In this document: positions 26,074 to 34,639 of the stretch, piece after piece | How the letters are laid out: the number at the start of each line of letters is the position of its first letter | Numbering within the stretch: position 1 is the stretch's first letter | IMG/VR virus record: IMGVR_UViG_3300008107_000212 | Span: 1-58,689 of that record | Source of the DNA: a virus | Strand: one strand, 5' to 3' | Length of the DNA: 58,689 bases | Position numbers and translations under genes: made by a program | Notes under the pieces: model-generated | Told to the model about the DNA's origin: nothing | Databases searched by the model: none | The model's input: only the letters and a program-made list of their open reading frames with translations

Positions 26074-27116
26074 TTAGTAATACCTTTTTTATATTGGTCT
26101 GCTTGGAAATTAATTTCTTCGTCTGTTAAATTATAATCTTCTTTTACTTTTGTATATTTATTTAATAAGGCTTTAGCTTTACCCCCTTGAGCTTGTTCTT
26201 GTTTTAAAGAAATAGCAACCAAAGGTTTACTATCTTCTCCCCATCTATCATTAAAATAATCATTTAATATCTCAATATTATCCAAAGACTCAATCCCAGT
26301 TACTTCATCTAATTGAACATATACGTCCCCAGGACACCATTTATCCGCGGGCAGACCAGTTAATTGGGTTGCTTTATTTCTTATAGTATTAAATAGACCA
26401 GTACGAATTAATTTTTGACCAGGATATACTTCTTTAATCGCTAAAGCAGAGGATAAAGGTTGATTAATAAAATTAATATTAGCTGCATTATCTTTTCCTT
26501 TAATAGCAGTAAAAAAAGCAGCTACTTTTTGGGAAGCAGAAGACGATTCTCCAGGTATTCCTTTATTAGCTATTTTAATAAGTTTTTCTATTCTAGAATT
26601 AAAATTTTTCTTATCAAAAGGAGAATCTATATTAGAATAATAAAATAAAGATACTAATGCTTCTTTTACATCTGTATCTCCTGATGATTCTTTGGCTGTT
26701 CCTTTGATGATAATTTTTAGAGGTTTACCTTTAAAATCAATTTGGGCACTTCCGAGACTAGAACCAGTAGGTAATTTTTTAAAATTAGAGATATCTCCTT
26801 TTTTATTAGATAATTGTTGGATTAAATCATATATTTCTAATCGTTGTTGATTTGATTGAGCCCCTACATTAGGAACATTAGAAAAAGTTAATTCAATTGT
26901 ACTTTTCCCTTCACTAGATATATCCCCGTATTCACTAAATTTTCCTGATTTGTTTAAAGTATTTATCAAATCTTGATTTTCTATAATTACACTTTCTTGG
27001 GTAATTTTGCTTATTAAATCCTCCAACAACAAAATATCCTGCTCATTATTCATGTCAGGATATCCTTTTGGAAATTTATAAGCAAATTTCTTAAAAAATA
27101 TATCAAATGGATCCAT
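26061..27116 (-). CDS. Unknown protein, possibly nuclease-like, truncated by frameshift
   Basis: 351 aa. The start MDPFDIFFKKFAYKFPKG is followed by a helical part with ILLLEDLISKITQE (candidate targeting/cleavage region). The middle has DTDVKEALVSLFYYSN; the C-terminal third has DKWCPGDVYVQLD, and after about 35 residues PLVAISLKQEQ. That D-V-Y-V ... S-L-K layout resembles a PD-(D/E)XK nuclease core, but I would not rely on it. The frame ends at 26061, while the -1 frame stays open for 136 more codons. It overlaps the upstream gene by 1 nt. Confidence 0.65.
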   Translation of the reverse strand: MDPFDIFFKKFAYKFPKGYPDMNNEQDILLLEDLISKITQESVIIENQDLINTLNKSGKFSEYGDISSEGKSTIELTFSNVPNVGAQSNQQRLEIYDLIQQLSNKKGDISNFKKLPTGSSLGSAQIDFKGKPLKIIIKGTAKESSGDTDVKEALVSLFYYSNIDSPFDKKNFNSRIEKLIKIANKGIPGESSSASQKVAAFFTAIKGKDNAANINFINQPLSSALAIKEVYPGQKLIRTGLFNTIRNKATQLTGLPADKWCPGDVYVQLDEVTGIESLDNIEILNDYFNDRWGEDSKPLVAISLKQEQAQGGKAKALLNKYTKVKEDYNLTDEEINFQADQYKKGITNLPN

Positions 27117-27604
27117 TATGCTTCTTCTTCGGGTGGGGTTTTGGTAGCTGGTTCTTCAGCTGCTGGTGGTTCTTCTCCTGTTTCAGCGGCTGGGGTTGCT
27201 TCTTCGGTTGATTTAGCCGGCCCATAATATAACAATCTCGAAATTGCTTCTGCTGCTGATTCTTCTTCGTTTAAGTTTAGTAAATAATATTTTTTACCTT
27301 CCACTTGGGCTATCCAACTTCTTTCTGTAAAGATAAGATAAAATGTTTCATCATTTTGTAATATAATTCTGAAAGTTGTAGGGCGCGGAGCAACCCATTC
27401 AATGTCTGAAAGGAATATTTCGTATTGGGATGTAAGTAAATCTTTTATTACTTTTTGTAGATCGGGGAATTTTGCTAGAACAGGGAATTTAACAGGACCT
27501 AGAGAAATAGGAGATGGCGCGTCCAAATCTACCGGGGCAGATTTAGGCTTATATACTTGTTGTACAACAGCGCGAATTTTATCTCTTAGTTCTGCTTTGG
27601 TCAT
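27116..27604 (-). CDS. Small protein with targeting-type N-terminus
   Basis: 162 aa. MTKAELRDKIRAVVQQVY is an amphipathic N-terminal helix. A compact central domain (about 45-125) with DIEWVAPRPTTFRIIL and YLIFTERSWIAQVEGKKYYLL follows, then a Pro/Glu/Ala-rich disordered tail. It overlaps the upstream gene by 26 nt. I recognise the type from T4-like phages of aquatic habitats but know no function. Confidence 0.6.
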   Translation of the reverse strand: MTKAELRDKIRAVVQQVYKPKSAPVDLDAPSPISLGPVKFPVLAKFPDLQKVIKDLLTSQYEIFLSDIEWVAPRPTTFRIILQNDETFYLIFTERSWIAQVEGKKYYLLNLNEEESAAEAISRLLYYGPAKSTEEATPAAETGEEPPAAEEPATKTPPEEEA

Positions 27605-28757
27605 TTTTTATTCGATTAAATACTCTTTCTAGTAAAGTTTCTTCTAAACCTTGTTCACGACGAAATTGGTTTTCATCTTTTTCTATTTCATCTCTAGTTA
27701 CTTTGTCCATAAATGCTTTTTGGAACTGAGGGAAGCTATCTGCAGGTTCTCCATATAATTCAATAGTTCCATCTTCTATATTAATGTAGATATCAGCGGT
27801 TTGGTAACCCATGTCTAATATTAATGTATCATAATTTTTACCAATAGCAGTTCCACCAGTAATTCTAGCACCTACTTTTTCAGCCCAACCAGCAACTTTA
27901 TTAACTAAAGAAGATATACCTTTTCTTTCGGCAAATTCTTTAATGTTTGAAGGAACATATGCTTCTGATAATTCTGTTTCATCAATTTCTTCAGCAGCAC
28001 CTACAATAGCGTCGTAATCGTCCATTGTTAATGTACCTCTTTCTTTACCTAAAGTATTTGCTTTTTCGGTAACGTCATGTAAATCCATGTCTTGAGAAGC
28101 ATCTTCTCTTGAATATTCTAACATACGAAGGAATAAAGGAATATCCATTGTAATGGTATCAACGGCATCTTCTGATTTGGCTTCATTAACGGGACGTTCA
28201 AAATGAGCATTACTAAAGAAATCCCAAATCCATTCAGCCATTTCCATTGTAAATCTATCTTCACCAATCATATCAATTAATTGGTTAACTTTAGCTACAG
28301 CTTTAGGATAACGTTTTAACTTTATATTAATCATTTGTTTACCAGATGTAAAACCATTTGATTCATTCATTGATGTTTTTACAACACCTTTAAGATTAGC
28401 TAAATCAACAATATTATTAAATTTATCATAAAATTCATCTGATTTATTAACTGGTTTGTAAATTACTTTAAATGGTCTTACTTTGTCAGTTTTTGACATT
28501 TCGTATTTAACATCTAAAGCATCTAATTGCTTTTTGATATCATTTATTTTGGCTTTAGCTTCTTCTAAAGGTTTAGAAAAAAATTCTTTGATTTGTATTT
28601 TATATCCTTTAGGATCATCTTTTGTAAAAAAATATGTTACTTTCTTACCCGGATTTTCTTTTTTAATTCTTTTTAATTCAAATTCTAATTCAGCCATATC
28701 TACAGCTTCATTTATTGATTTGGAGAAAAATTCTTTAATTTTTTGTAGATCTTCCAT
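27579..28757 (-). CDS. Putative internal head protein with repeated KEFFSK boxes
   Basis: 392 aa, acidic and mostly helical. Two N-terminal boxes, KIKEFFSKSINEA and QIKEFFSKPLEEA, repeat about 50 residues apart and each ends in a protease-type (I/L)xE/A site. More such sites follow (VNEA, LSEA), and the C-terminus has ETLLERVFNRI. Multiple cleavage sites suggest extensive processing in the prohead. No enzyme motif is seen. It is part of the tightly packed 35.2-21.2 kb block. Confidence 0.6.
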   Translation of the reverse strand: MEDLQKIKEFFSKSINEAVDMAELEFELKRIKKENPGKKVTYFFTKDDPKGYKIQIKEFFSKPLEEAKAKINDIKKQLDALDVKYEMSKTDKVRPFKVIYKPVNKSDEFYDKFNNIVDLANLKGVVKTSMNESNGFTSGKQMINIKLKRYPKAVAKVNQLIDMIGEDRFTMEMAEWIWDFFSNAHFERPVNEAKSEDAVDTITMDIPLFLRMLEYSREDASQDMDLHDVTEKANTLGKERGTLTMDDYDAIVGAAEEIDETELSEAYVPSNIKEFAERKGISSLVNKVAGWAEKVGARITGGTAIGKNYDTLILDMGYQTADIYINIEDGTIELYGEPADSFPQFQKAFMDKVTRDEIEKDENQFRREQGLEETLLERVFNRIKNDQSRTKR

Positions 28758-28759
28758 TT

Positions 28760-29482
28760 TTATTTAGATAGTTTAGCTGCTATTGCCATTTGGCGTTTCT
28801 TTTCTTTAGATTTTCCTTTAAATTGAGGTGCTTTGCTTTTAGAAAAATCATCTATATATGTTTTCATAGAAGATTTAGCAGTAAGTTTTTCTAATACTTT
28901 GGCTTTGATTTCTTCTATATTTGAAATTTCATTATCAATTGCTCCTGTATTTTGAGCAACACCCACCATAGCATCAATTTCTGGTTCTTTAAGTTCAAAT
29001 TCAAGATAATGTTTTGCGCTGCTGATCATAGAGGCAGCATTAGTGATTTTGGATTGCCACCAAGCCGGGAAATCAACTTCGCCTTGACCTTCAAATTGAT
29101 CTACCATTTGATAAAGTTCCATAGCATATTTTCCAATTTTATATAAATCGGCTTTAAGCATGTGGGGTTCGTTATCTTCGTGGCCTAAGTCAAGATCTTC
29201 GTCTAACTCAACCCCTCTACCTTTTAAAATATCGGCTTGGGTTACTTTGCCATCTCCAGTTAGATCCGGGAATGATTTTTTCTTTTCGTTCATTAAGGCA
29301 GCCTTAACTGCTTCTTTAAGTTTGTCTGTATTTTCCATATCTTGTACTTTTTTAGCTTCTTTTCTAGCTTTGCCGTATATTATGGCATCTGGGTTTTTGT
29401 ATTTTTTAATGAGTTTAGAGACATTCCCTAGCATACCTTGCTTAACTTTATCAAAAGTTTCTTGGTATCCTTCGTTGATCAT
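28760..29482 (-). CDS. Unknown helical protein
   Basis: 240 aa, Lys/Glu-rich. It includes KKSFPDLTGDGKVTQADILKG, an EF-hand/dockerin-like calcium loop (D-x-T-x-D-G-x-V-T-x-x-D, about residues 75-87), which is widespread in T4-like virion genes. The C-terminus SKEKKRQMAIAAKLSK is basic. A calcium-binding internal head protein is plausible. It lies 2 nt after the upstream gene and 2 nt before the next. Confidence 0.6.
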   Translation of the reverse strand: MINEGYQETFDKVKQGMLGNVSKLIKKYKNPDAIIYGKARKEAKKVQDMENTDKLKEAVKAALMNEKKKSFPDLTGDGKVTQADILKGRGVELDEDLDLGHEDNEPHMLKADLYKIGKYAMELYQMVDQFEGQGEVDFPAWWQSKITNAASMISSAKHYLEFELKEPEIDAMVGVAQNTGAIDNEISNIEEIKAKVLEKLTAKSSMKTYIDDFSKSKAPQFKGKSKEKKRQMAIAAKLSK

Positions 29483-29483
29483 T

Positions 29484-30173
29484 TTATTTGATTAAACCTG
29501 CTATTCTTTGTAAGCGGCGAAGTTCATAGTTTTCCATTAATGGCTCACTACCATCATCTAAAGTTGTAATTTTATCTACAATAAAGTTGTAAACATCATC
29601 TTCGTCAAATCCTTCGTCTCTAAGAGTTTTAATAATATTTCGAGTAGATGAAATAAGAGTTTTAACATCGTTGCGGTTAACTAAATTATCCATTTCTTCA
29701 GGGCCATAGGTGCTTATTTCTTTTTGAAGTCTCTTTTTTTCAACTTCTTCACCTTTCTTTACTCCTGCTCCGTAAATATTTTCTTCGCCTTTTTTACCTA
29801 AACGTTTAGCATCTTTAGCTCTAGCATAATCTGTATCACCTTCTTTAACAACGTGTTGACGAGTAAAATATGTAATTGTATTGTCGATTTGGTTTTCGAG
29901 TTTTTCGTCACCCATTTCTTTAGCTTTATTTTTTAGGTCTTCAAGAGTATTTAAATATTCTTGATCTGCATCTGATAAAGCAGGGTCTTCTGGGGATGGA
30001 GCATCTGTTGCTGGTTCTTCAATTGTGTCAGTTTCATCAGCTGTAATTTCTATGTCCTCTTCTTCATCTTTCTTTTTTTCGGATAGAAAATCATATTCTG
30101 AAGTAGTATCATCAATAGATAATTCTTGAATAATATTTTTACGGATTAACTCTTTAAGTTCGGATATTTTCAT
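29484..30173 (-). CDS. Internal head protein with targeting motifs at both ends
   Basis: 229 aa from ATG at 30173; a start at 30221 would lie upstream of the motif copy. MKISELKELIRKNIIQEL is a targeting-type helix with an IQE site. The middle is acidic and disordered (EEDIEITADETDTIEEPATD). The C-terminus ELRRLQRIAGLIK matches the end of the scaffold protein (ARWQKLAGIK). Carrying both signals, it is a good candidate for a scaffold-interacting core protein. Confidence 0.65.
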   Translation of the reverse strand: MKISELKELIRKNIIQELSIDDTTSEYDFLSEKKKDEEEDIEITADETDTIEEPATDAPSPEDPALSDADQEYLNTLEDLKNKAKEMGDEKLENQIDNTITYFTRQHVVKEGDTDYARAKDAKRLGKKGEENIYGAGVKKGEEVEKKRLQKEISTYGPEEMDNLVNRNDVKTLISSTRNIIKTLRDEGFDEDDVYNFIVDKITTLDDGSEPLMENYELRRLQRIAGLIK

Positions 30174-30196
30174 TATATGTTTGTTTAGAGTGTTGT

Positions 30197-30206
30197 TTAT
30201 AAATAT
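30197..30206 (-). promoter_or_regulatory. ATATTTATAA motif
   Basis: 23 nt before the ATG at 30173, in the short gap after the 184-aa gene. Confidence 0.5.
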
Positions 30207-30222
30207 GTCAAGATCAATCAAA

Positions 30223-30777
30223 TCATCGCTTTAGTGACTGAAGATATTTAAGAGCTTCGTCTTTATGTTCTATAAGTTTTGATTTAGCAGATCCAACCCA
30301 TTTTTCTACATCACCGGCTTCGGTAACATAGGTTTCATTTGTATTTATTAATTCGTCAACCCATATTTCAAAATCTTTTATCATATTGTCAACGTTATCG
30401 TTTACGTGCTGTTTATCTTGTTCTTCCCATAATCCTTGGCGTTTTAATTCATCTTCATATTTTAGTTGACAATCAAAACAATGATTAAATTGAATATAAA
30501 ATAATTTATCGTATTTGTGTTTCATTAAGCTCTTACAGGAAGGGCAAAATAATGGTAAAATAATTTTTTCCTTTGCTTTGTCTAATTTAGTAATATTTTG
30601 TTTTACTCCGTTTTTAATGGTCCATTTGCGACCATCTTCTTCCCAAATATCACCTTCATTGTGAAACTCTTGTACTTTTGTATAACCGACACTTTGCGTG
30701 GTTTTATCTCCGTATTTTTTAGTTACAAGATTACGGAGACGTTGTACATCACGCTCTTTGAATTGCTTCTTTAACAT
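30223..30777 (-). CDS. Zinc-ribbon-like protein, unknown
   Basis: 184 aa. A Cys4 zinc ribbon is visible, LFCPSCKSLM then NHCFDCQLKYE (CxxC-18-CxxC, about residues 78-103), preceded by a WTIKNGVKQNITKLD strand region. The C-terminal half is helical and acidic. Zinc ribbons of this type bind DNA, RNA or protein; the role here is unknown. It overlaps the preceding gene by 29 nt. Confidence 0.65.
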   Translation of the reverse strand: MLKKQFKERDVQRLRNLVTKKYGDKTTQSVGYTKVQEFHNEGDIWEEDGRKWTIKNGVKQNITKLDKAKEKIILPLFCPSCKSLMKHKYDKLFYIQFNHCFDCQLKYEDELKRQGLWEEQDKQHVNDNVDNMIKDFEIWVDELINTNETYVTEAGDVEKWVGSAKSKLIEHKDEALKYLQSLKR

Positions 30778-31156
30778 ATTTTCTTATTGTTTCTTCTAAT
30801 TTAGATTCTTTCATATTGCCCCCTACTTTATTAAATTTAGAGGATTTACCAATAAATTGATTTATTTTATCTTTTAGAGGTTTTTTGTTTTCGCCTGTGA
30901 TTACTATTTTAATGGTATTATCACCTGGGATTAGAGTAATGAGTGCTTCTTTACCTTTACCAATAGGGGAAGTATCTTCAATATTAAGTAGGTGGATTAG
31001 TTTTTGGATTTTCTCACCAGCATTGTTTAAAAATGTTCTATCTTCAGTTGTAGATTTTACTTTATATCCTTTATATTTTATAAAATCATCTGTAAGACTA
31101 GTTTTAAAGTCATTAATATTACCTTCTATATCTATTATAATTCTGTCTACTTTCAT
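30749..31156 (-). CDS. Small protein with C-terminal targeting-type helix
   Basis: 135 aa. An alpha/beta domain starts MKVDRIIIDIEGNINDF; the last 22 residues, MKESKLEETIRKYVKEAI, form the same kind of amphipathic helix that other genes carry at their N-terminus. That placement at the C-terminus parallels the scaffold protein. It overlaps the fusion gene by 4 nt and the zinc-ribbon gene by 29 nt. Function unknown. Confidence 0.6.
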   Translation of the reverse strand: MKVDRIIIDIEGNINDFKTSLTDDFIKYKGYKVKSTTEDRTFLNNAGEKIQKLIHLLNIEDTSPIGKGKEALITLIPGDNTIKIVITGENKKPLKDKINQFIGKSSKFNKVGGNMKESKLEETIRKYVKEAIQRA

Positions 31157-33111
31157 AGTCCTAGTTTTTTAAGTTGTTCAATTGTTTCGTCTGCTGAGGT
31201 GTGTAATATACCTATACCCCCTTTGGCTCTCCATTGTTCTATATTTGAGGGTCTATCGTCTATTAAAATAGCATTTGGATTAGCAAATTCTTGCTTTTGT
31301 TCTGCTGAACGTAATATAAGTTTTGTGCCTGGGATATTATTCCTAACCCACAAGCGTTTACCTAAACGAGATGATTCTTCCATAGAGGGAGCTGATAATA
31401 GTGAGGGATTATAGGGTTTAATATAATTCCAAAGTTGTTTACCATCTAACATCCAGGGAATACCAACCCAGTATCCAACACCTTTTTCACTAATTAGTTT
31501 CCAAAATGCTTTTTTTCCAAATTTACTTTCATATTTTCCCGGAGGCATACCATTTGAAAATTCCATAAAACGTTTATCAAAATCACACAATACCCCATCC
31601 ATATCACAATATATCTTATATCCCCCGGTTCCCTTATCCTCCTTCTCTTCTCTCATCTTTTCATCATTCTCTTGAACCCCGTATCCCGAATATAATGGTT
31701 GAGAATCAGGTTGCCAAGTTTTTTTTGAAAGAGAATCCGTCCAATTTCGAAACATTATATTTCCCTTTTCGTATGCTTCTCTTTCGATTTCGTCCAAATG
31801 AGAATCTTCGGTTGTATTTTGGGTTCTAATATTTCCTAATGTACCCTTCATATTTTGTTCGTGATGTACCATTTCATGGCAAAACGAACGTAAAATATCT
31901 TTAGGGTGACGATCTAAAGTATATAATACAATAGTTTTAGATTGTGGGTCATAGTATGCTGTTGTCCCTAGGATATTTTGGGCATTATCCGTATCATCGT
32001 CTATAAATTGAACTTTAGGTAATGGTTGGATTTCCATACCTTGATTTATCATAAATTTAGATATTTCAAGAAGGAGTGGTTTATATCCTGAGCCGTATGG
32101 AGAAGATTTGCCTAAATGGTTTGGTGCTATATTTTCTTTTTGTGTGCGTAGGCGTTCTGTTTTTTCTTTAGATGCTTCTTTTCTCTGTTCGGCGTATTCT
32201 AAAGCATTTTTTAAACGCGATTTAACCTCAGGATCTTTAGCTCTTTCGTATGCTGCTCTAACACGTTGGTGTATTAGATTGATTATTTGGGATTGACGAG
32301 CGTGTGATTTGGATTTAAAAGATTCTTTAGATAAAGTATCTATAATATCCTGTTTAGTAGAAAATTTAACTTTCACAGTGTCACTTGGGTCTTCGTCTGT
32401 GTATAATCTACGGCCTGAACCTTTTGGTTTTTTGCCTGTTCCTTTTTTAGGATCAGCTTCAGATATACCACCAGGTGTATCTAGTTTTTCGCCGGTTTCA
32501 GTATTTGTATCGTATCCGCAAGTTCCCTCTTTTACTGCTCCTTTTTTTAACAAGTCGTATACTTGCTGTTTTTCCTCTTCGGATAGCTTATCAGGAAGAA
32601 ACTGCTTAAAATCCTCTAAAGTTTTTTCTGGGTTGAGAAGCACTTTACGAGCTGCTGTTCCACTAATCCCAGTATCAGGAGATTTAATAACTTTTATTCT
32701 TACATTTGGGTATTTTTCTTCAATGTTTTTAGTGCGACTTGCGGTATCAGCTACATCGCTTTCTTTGCCTTCTCTTTCTCCTAAAAAGAAATATACAATT
32801 TGGTCGGGATTATCTCTACCATAGCGTATGATATCGCCTATAGGAGAAGGGGAAGGTTGAATATCAACTTTACTATCCAAAAGATCTTTATATTGATCCC
32901 AAACCGCTAAAGATTGTTCTTGGGTAATACCATCTCTAACTCCACTTCCAACATAAATTATAAGTTTATCTAATTCGGGATGTTCTTTTAAAATTTGTTC
33001 TACAACCTCAAAATGTCCTTTAGTAGGTGGTTTAAAACCTCCTCCAAACAAGCCTATGACTTGTTTATCTTCAAGAAGTTCCCCTATTAAATGTTTAGTA
33101 AGTTGGTTCAC
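31153..33111 (-). CDS. Nucleotidyltransferase - metalloprotease - HAD phosphatase fusion
   Basis: 652 aa with three enzyme-like parts. Residues 1-165: cytidylyltransferase-like fold with GLFGGGFKPPTKGH (TxGH, about 20-33) and GISGTAARKVL (ISxTxxR, 149-159), as in NMN/pantetheine-phosphate adenylyltransferases. Residues about 340-460: a zincin core with HEMVH at 413-417 and a downstream Glu helix EIEREAYEKG. Residues about 498-652: HAD fold starting YCDMDGVLCDF and ending with an ILIDDRPSN box, like 5'(3')-deoxyribonucleotidases. The N-terminus MNQLTKHLIGELLE is targeting-like. I infer a packaged or late nucleotide-metabolism enzyme; the protease part is unexplained. Confidence 0.8.
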   Translation of the reverse strand: MNQLTKHLIGELLEDKQVIGLFGGGFKPPTKGHFEVVEQILKEHPELDKLIIYVGSGVRDGITQEQSLAVWDQYKDLLDSKVDIQPSPSPIGDIIRYGRDNPDQIVYFFLGEREGKESDVADTASRTKNIEEKYPNVRIKVIKSPDTGISGTAARKVLLNPEKTLEDFKQFLPDKLSEEEKQQVYDLLKKGAVKEGTCGYDTNTETGEKLDTPGGISEADPKKGTGKKPKGSGRRLYTDEDPSDTVKVKFSTKQDIIDTLSKESFKSKSHARQSQIINLIHQRVRAAYERAKDPEVKSRLKNALEYAEQRKEASKEKTERLRTQKENIAPNHLGKSSPYGSGYKPLLLEISKFMINQGMEIQPLPKVQFIDDDTDNAQNILGTTAYYDPQSKTIVLYTLDRHPKDILRSFCHEMVHHEQNMKGTLGNIRTQNTTEDSHLDEIEREAYEKGNIMFRNWTDSLSKKTWQPDSQPLYSGYGVQENDEKMREEKEDKGTGGYKIYCDMDGVLCDFDKRFMEFSNGMPPGKYESKFGKKAFWKLISEKGVGYWVGIPWMLDGKQLWNYIKPYNPSLLSAPSMEESSRLGKRLWVRNNIPGTKLILRSAEQKQEFANPNAILIDDRPSNIEQWRAKGGIGILHTSADETIEQLKKLGL

Positions 33112-33113
33112 TA

Positions 33114-33470
33114 TTACTTAAGTTTTTCGATTTTTTCTCTGGCTGCTTTTTTCTTGTCGTCAATACCTTTTTTAGCTTCTCTAAATTCTTTCATAGCATC
33201 TTCCATTTCTTTAAGTTGCATGTCGTATTCTTTTAAAGATTCTGTAGCATGGCGATTAGCTTCGGACTTATTTCTATATACTCCTTTTGTTTCGTCTCTT
33301 TTGATCTCATCAAATACAGTAGCTTCATATACCATATCTTCTTTGGTCATTTTTCCTTTAGGTTTCCTAACTACAAAGAATTTACCTACTTCGTCTATAG
33401 GAGTATATTCTTCTTGTTGTATTGCTTCTAGCTCTTCCTTAATTAATTGGCGTAATTGGTTTAGTTTCAT
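33114..33470 (-). CDS. Small helical protein with targeting-type N-terminus
   Basis: 118 aa. MKLNQLRQLIKEELEAIQQEE is one of the clearest targeting-type helices here. A short beta segment (VGKFFVVRKPKGKMTKED) and a long Lys/Glu coiled coil from about residue 70 follow. It lies 2 nt before the fusion gene and overlaps the kinase gene by 4 nt. Probably an internal head protein; no further function is visible. Confidence 0.65.
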   Translation of the reverse strand: MKLNQLRQLIKEELEAIQQEEYTPIDEVGKFFVVRKPKGKMTKEDMVYEATVFDEIKRDETKGVYRNKSEANRHATESLKEYDMQLKEMEDAMKEFREAKKGIDDKKKAAREKIEKLK

Positions 33471-34228
33471 AATAAAAATTGGTTTATTTTAGTTTTAGCT
33501 GTAGATAAATTATCAAACTGAGGTAGTGTATCTACCATTTGTTGTATGTCTTGATTTAGTTTTGCTGCTTCAGCATCTGATTTAGCTTGTTCTTCTGGTG
33601 TTTTTGGTTTGCCCTTAGCAGTAGAAGTATCAAAAAATCTTGCCTTAATATCTTTAGGGTCAAATTGTGTTTCAGCGTCTAATGGATCATTATTTATTAA
33701 AATAAATCTATCTTCCCCAAACATATCTCTGTATGTATCTATATTTGAGTTTACATCTCTCCAAGTGCGTAATACAATACCTGGAAGTAAACTGCGTTGT
33801 CGAGCTTGATTGCGTTCTAGAGATGTTATAGGGGAAACATATAGCATTAACATCATTGTATCGTATCCTAAAGCTTCAAGTTGTTCTTTTTTCTTACGAA
33901 TAGGACCAGATGATCCTGCTGTTCCGTCTATTATAATATTATTAAGACTTTTAAGCAATTCTTGATATCTTTCGTCTGTAACTTTTCTAGCAGATGCCAT
34001 TAATTTAGCAGCTTGAGAAAGTTGATCAGGTGTAAAATTTTTTATATCCATCCCTAAACCTGTATCTTTTAACATTTGTTCGTATGTGTCGTCAATGTTT
34101 AGAACAGGTATATCTGAAGGTAATAGTTGTTTTGCTATTGTAGATTTCCCTGAGCCAGCCGGGCCTGCTAAAAATATAGCTTTAGGTTTTTCAATGGCTT
34201 CTCTCAAAAGGGATATCAGTCTGATCAT
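33467..34228 (-). CDS. P-loop kinase, zeta-toxin-like
   Basis: 253 aa from ATG at 34228; a start at 34273 lies inside a terminator hairpin. MIRLISLLREAIEKP carries a LLRE/A cleavage-type site; Walker A AGPAGSGKST follows at about residues 21-30. LNIDDTYEQML, NIIIDGTAG and RNQARQRSL fit the zeta-toxin/polynucleotide-kinase-like group (acidic base after strand 2, arginine lid). It probably phosphorylates a nucleotide or sugar-nucleotide substrate, which cannot be determined. A motif copy and terminator precede it. Confidence 0.75.
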   Translation of the reverse strand: MIRLISLLREAIEKPKAIFLAGPAGSGKSTIAKQLLPSDIPVLNIDDTYEQMLKDTGLGMDIKNFTPDQLSQAAKLMASARKVTDERYQELLKSLNNIIIDGTAGSSGPIRKKKEQLEALGYDTMMLMLYVSPITSLERNQARQRSLLPGIVLRTWRDVNSNIDTYRDMFGEDRFILINNDPLDAETQFDPKDIKARFFDTSTAKGKPKTPEEQAKSDAEAAKLNQDIQQMVDTLPQFDNLSTAKTKINQFLL

Positions 34229-34239
34229 AGCAGATTTTG

Positions 34240-34249
34240 TTATAAATAT
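34240..34249 (-). promoter_or_regulatory. ATATTTATAA motif after terminator
   Basis: Located between the T-tract of the terminator at 34252-34278 and the kinase start at 34228 (11 nt). The second clear terminator-motif-gene unit. Confidence 0.6.
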
Positions 34250-34251
34250 AT

Positions 34252-34278
34252 AAAAAAAGGCTTGGATACCCAAGCCTT
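34252..34278 (-). terminator. Intrinsic terminator
   Basis: On the minus strand, an AAGGCTTGG/CCAAGCCTT hairpin is followed by TTTTTTTA. It closes the transcript of the 96-aa gene. Confidence 0.9.
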
Positions 34279-34305
34279 CTGAATTATTATATGTATTTTT
34301 TTAAA

Positions 34306-34596
34306 TTATTCGGTATCTTCTACTTTCTTACCTTCACTTAATGCATCATCTAAAGCAATTGTAAGATTGCGAATCATTTGAGATAATTTGGTTTTATCTT
34401 CTTTAGATAATTTTTTAAGATCTTTTAAATTCGATTTTAAATCGGCAACAAATTCATCGCGAAGTGTTTCGATTTTGGATTTATATTTGTTGAATAGATC
34501 TTCTTTGACTTCAAACATTTGCTCATTTTCGTTTAATTGAAAACCAGCAAGCTTTTGCATGCGTTGAAATTCTTCGGATAGGATTTGTTTGTTCAT
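34306..34596 (-). CDS. Small internal head protein with KLAG-type N-terminus
   Basis: 96 aa. MNKQILSEEFQRMQKLAG at the start nearly repeats that of the next gene upstream (MKKQILSEEFRRMQKLAG), and a QLNE site follows at about residue 23. The rest is a charged helical domain. The shared start is also similar in DNA sequence over about 40 bp, suggesting a mobile 5' cassette. Size and layout resemble T4 internal proteins. Confidence 0.65.
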   Translation of the reverse strand: MNKQILSEEFQRMQKLAGFQLNENEQMFEVKEDLFNKYKSKIETLRDEFVADLKSNLKDLKKLSKEDKTKLSQMIRNLTIALDDALSEGKKVEDTE

Positions 34597-34639
34597 GTTG
34601 TTTTTTTACTATGGATGACTAAGTAATTATATTTGTATA

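Noticed and set aside
33467-34273. Longer start of the kinase gene at 34273
   Set aside because: It would begin within the hairpin of a strong terminator and upstream of the motif; ATG at 34228 gives a targeting-type N-terminus.
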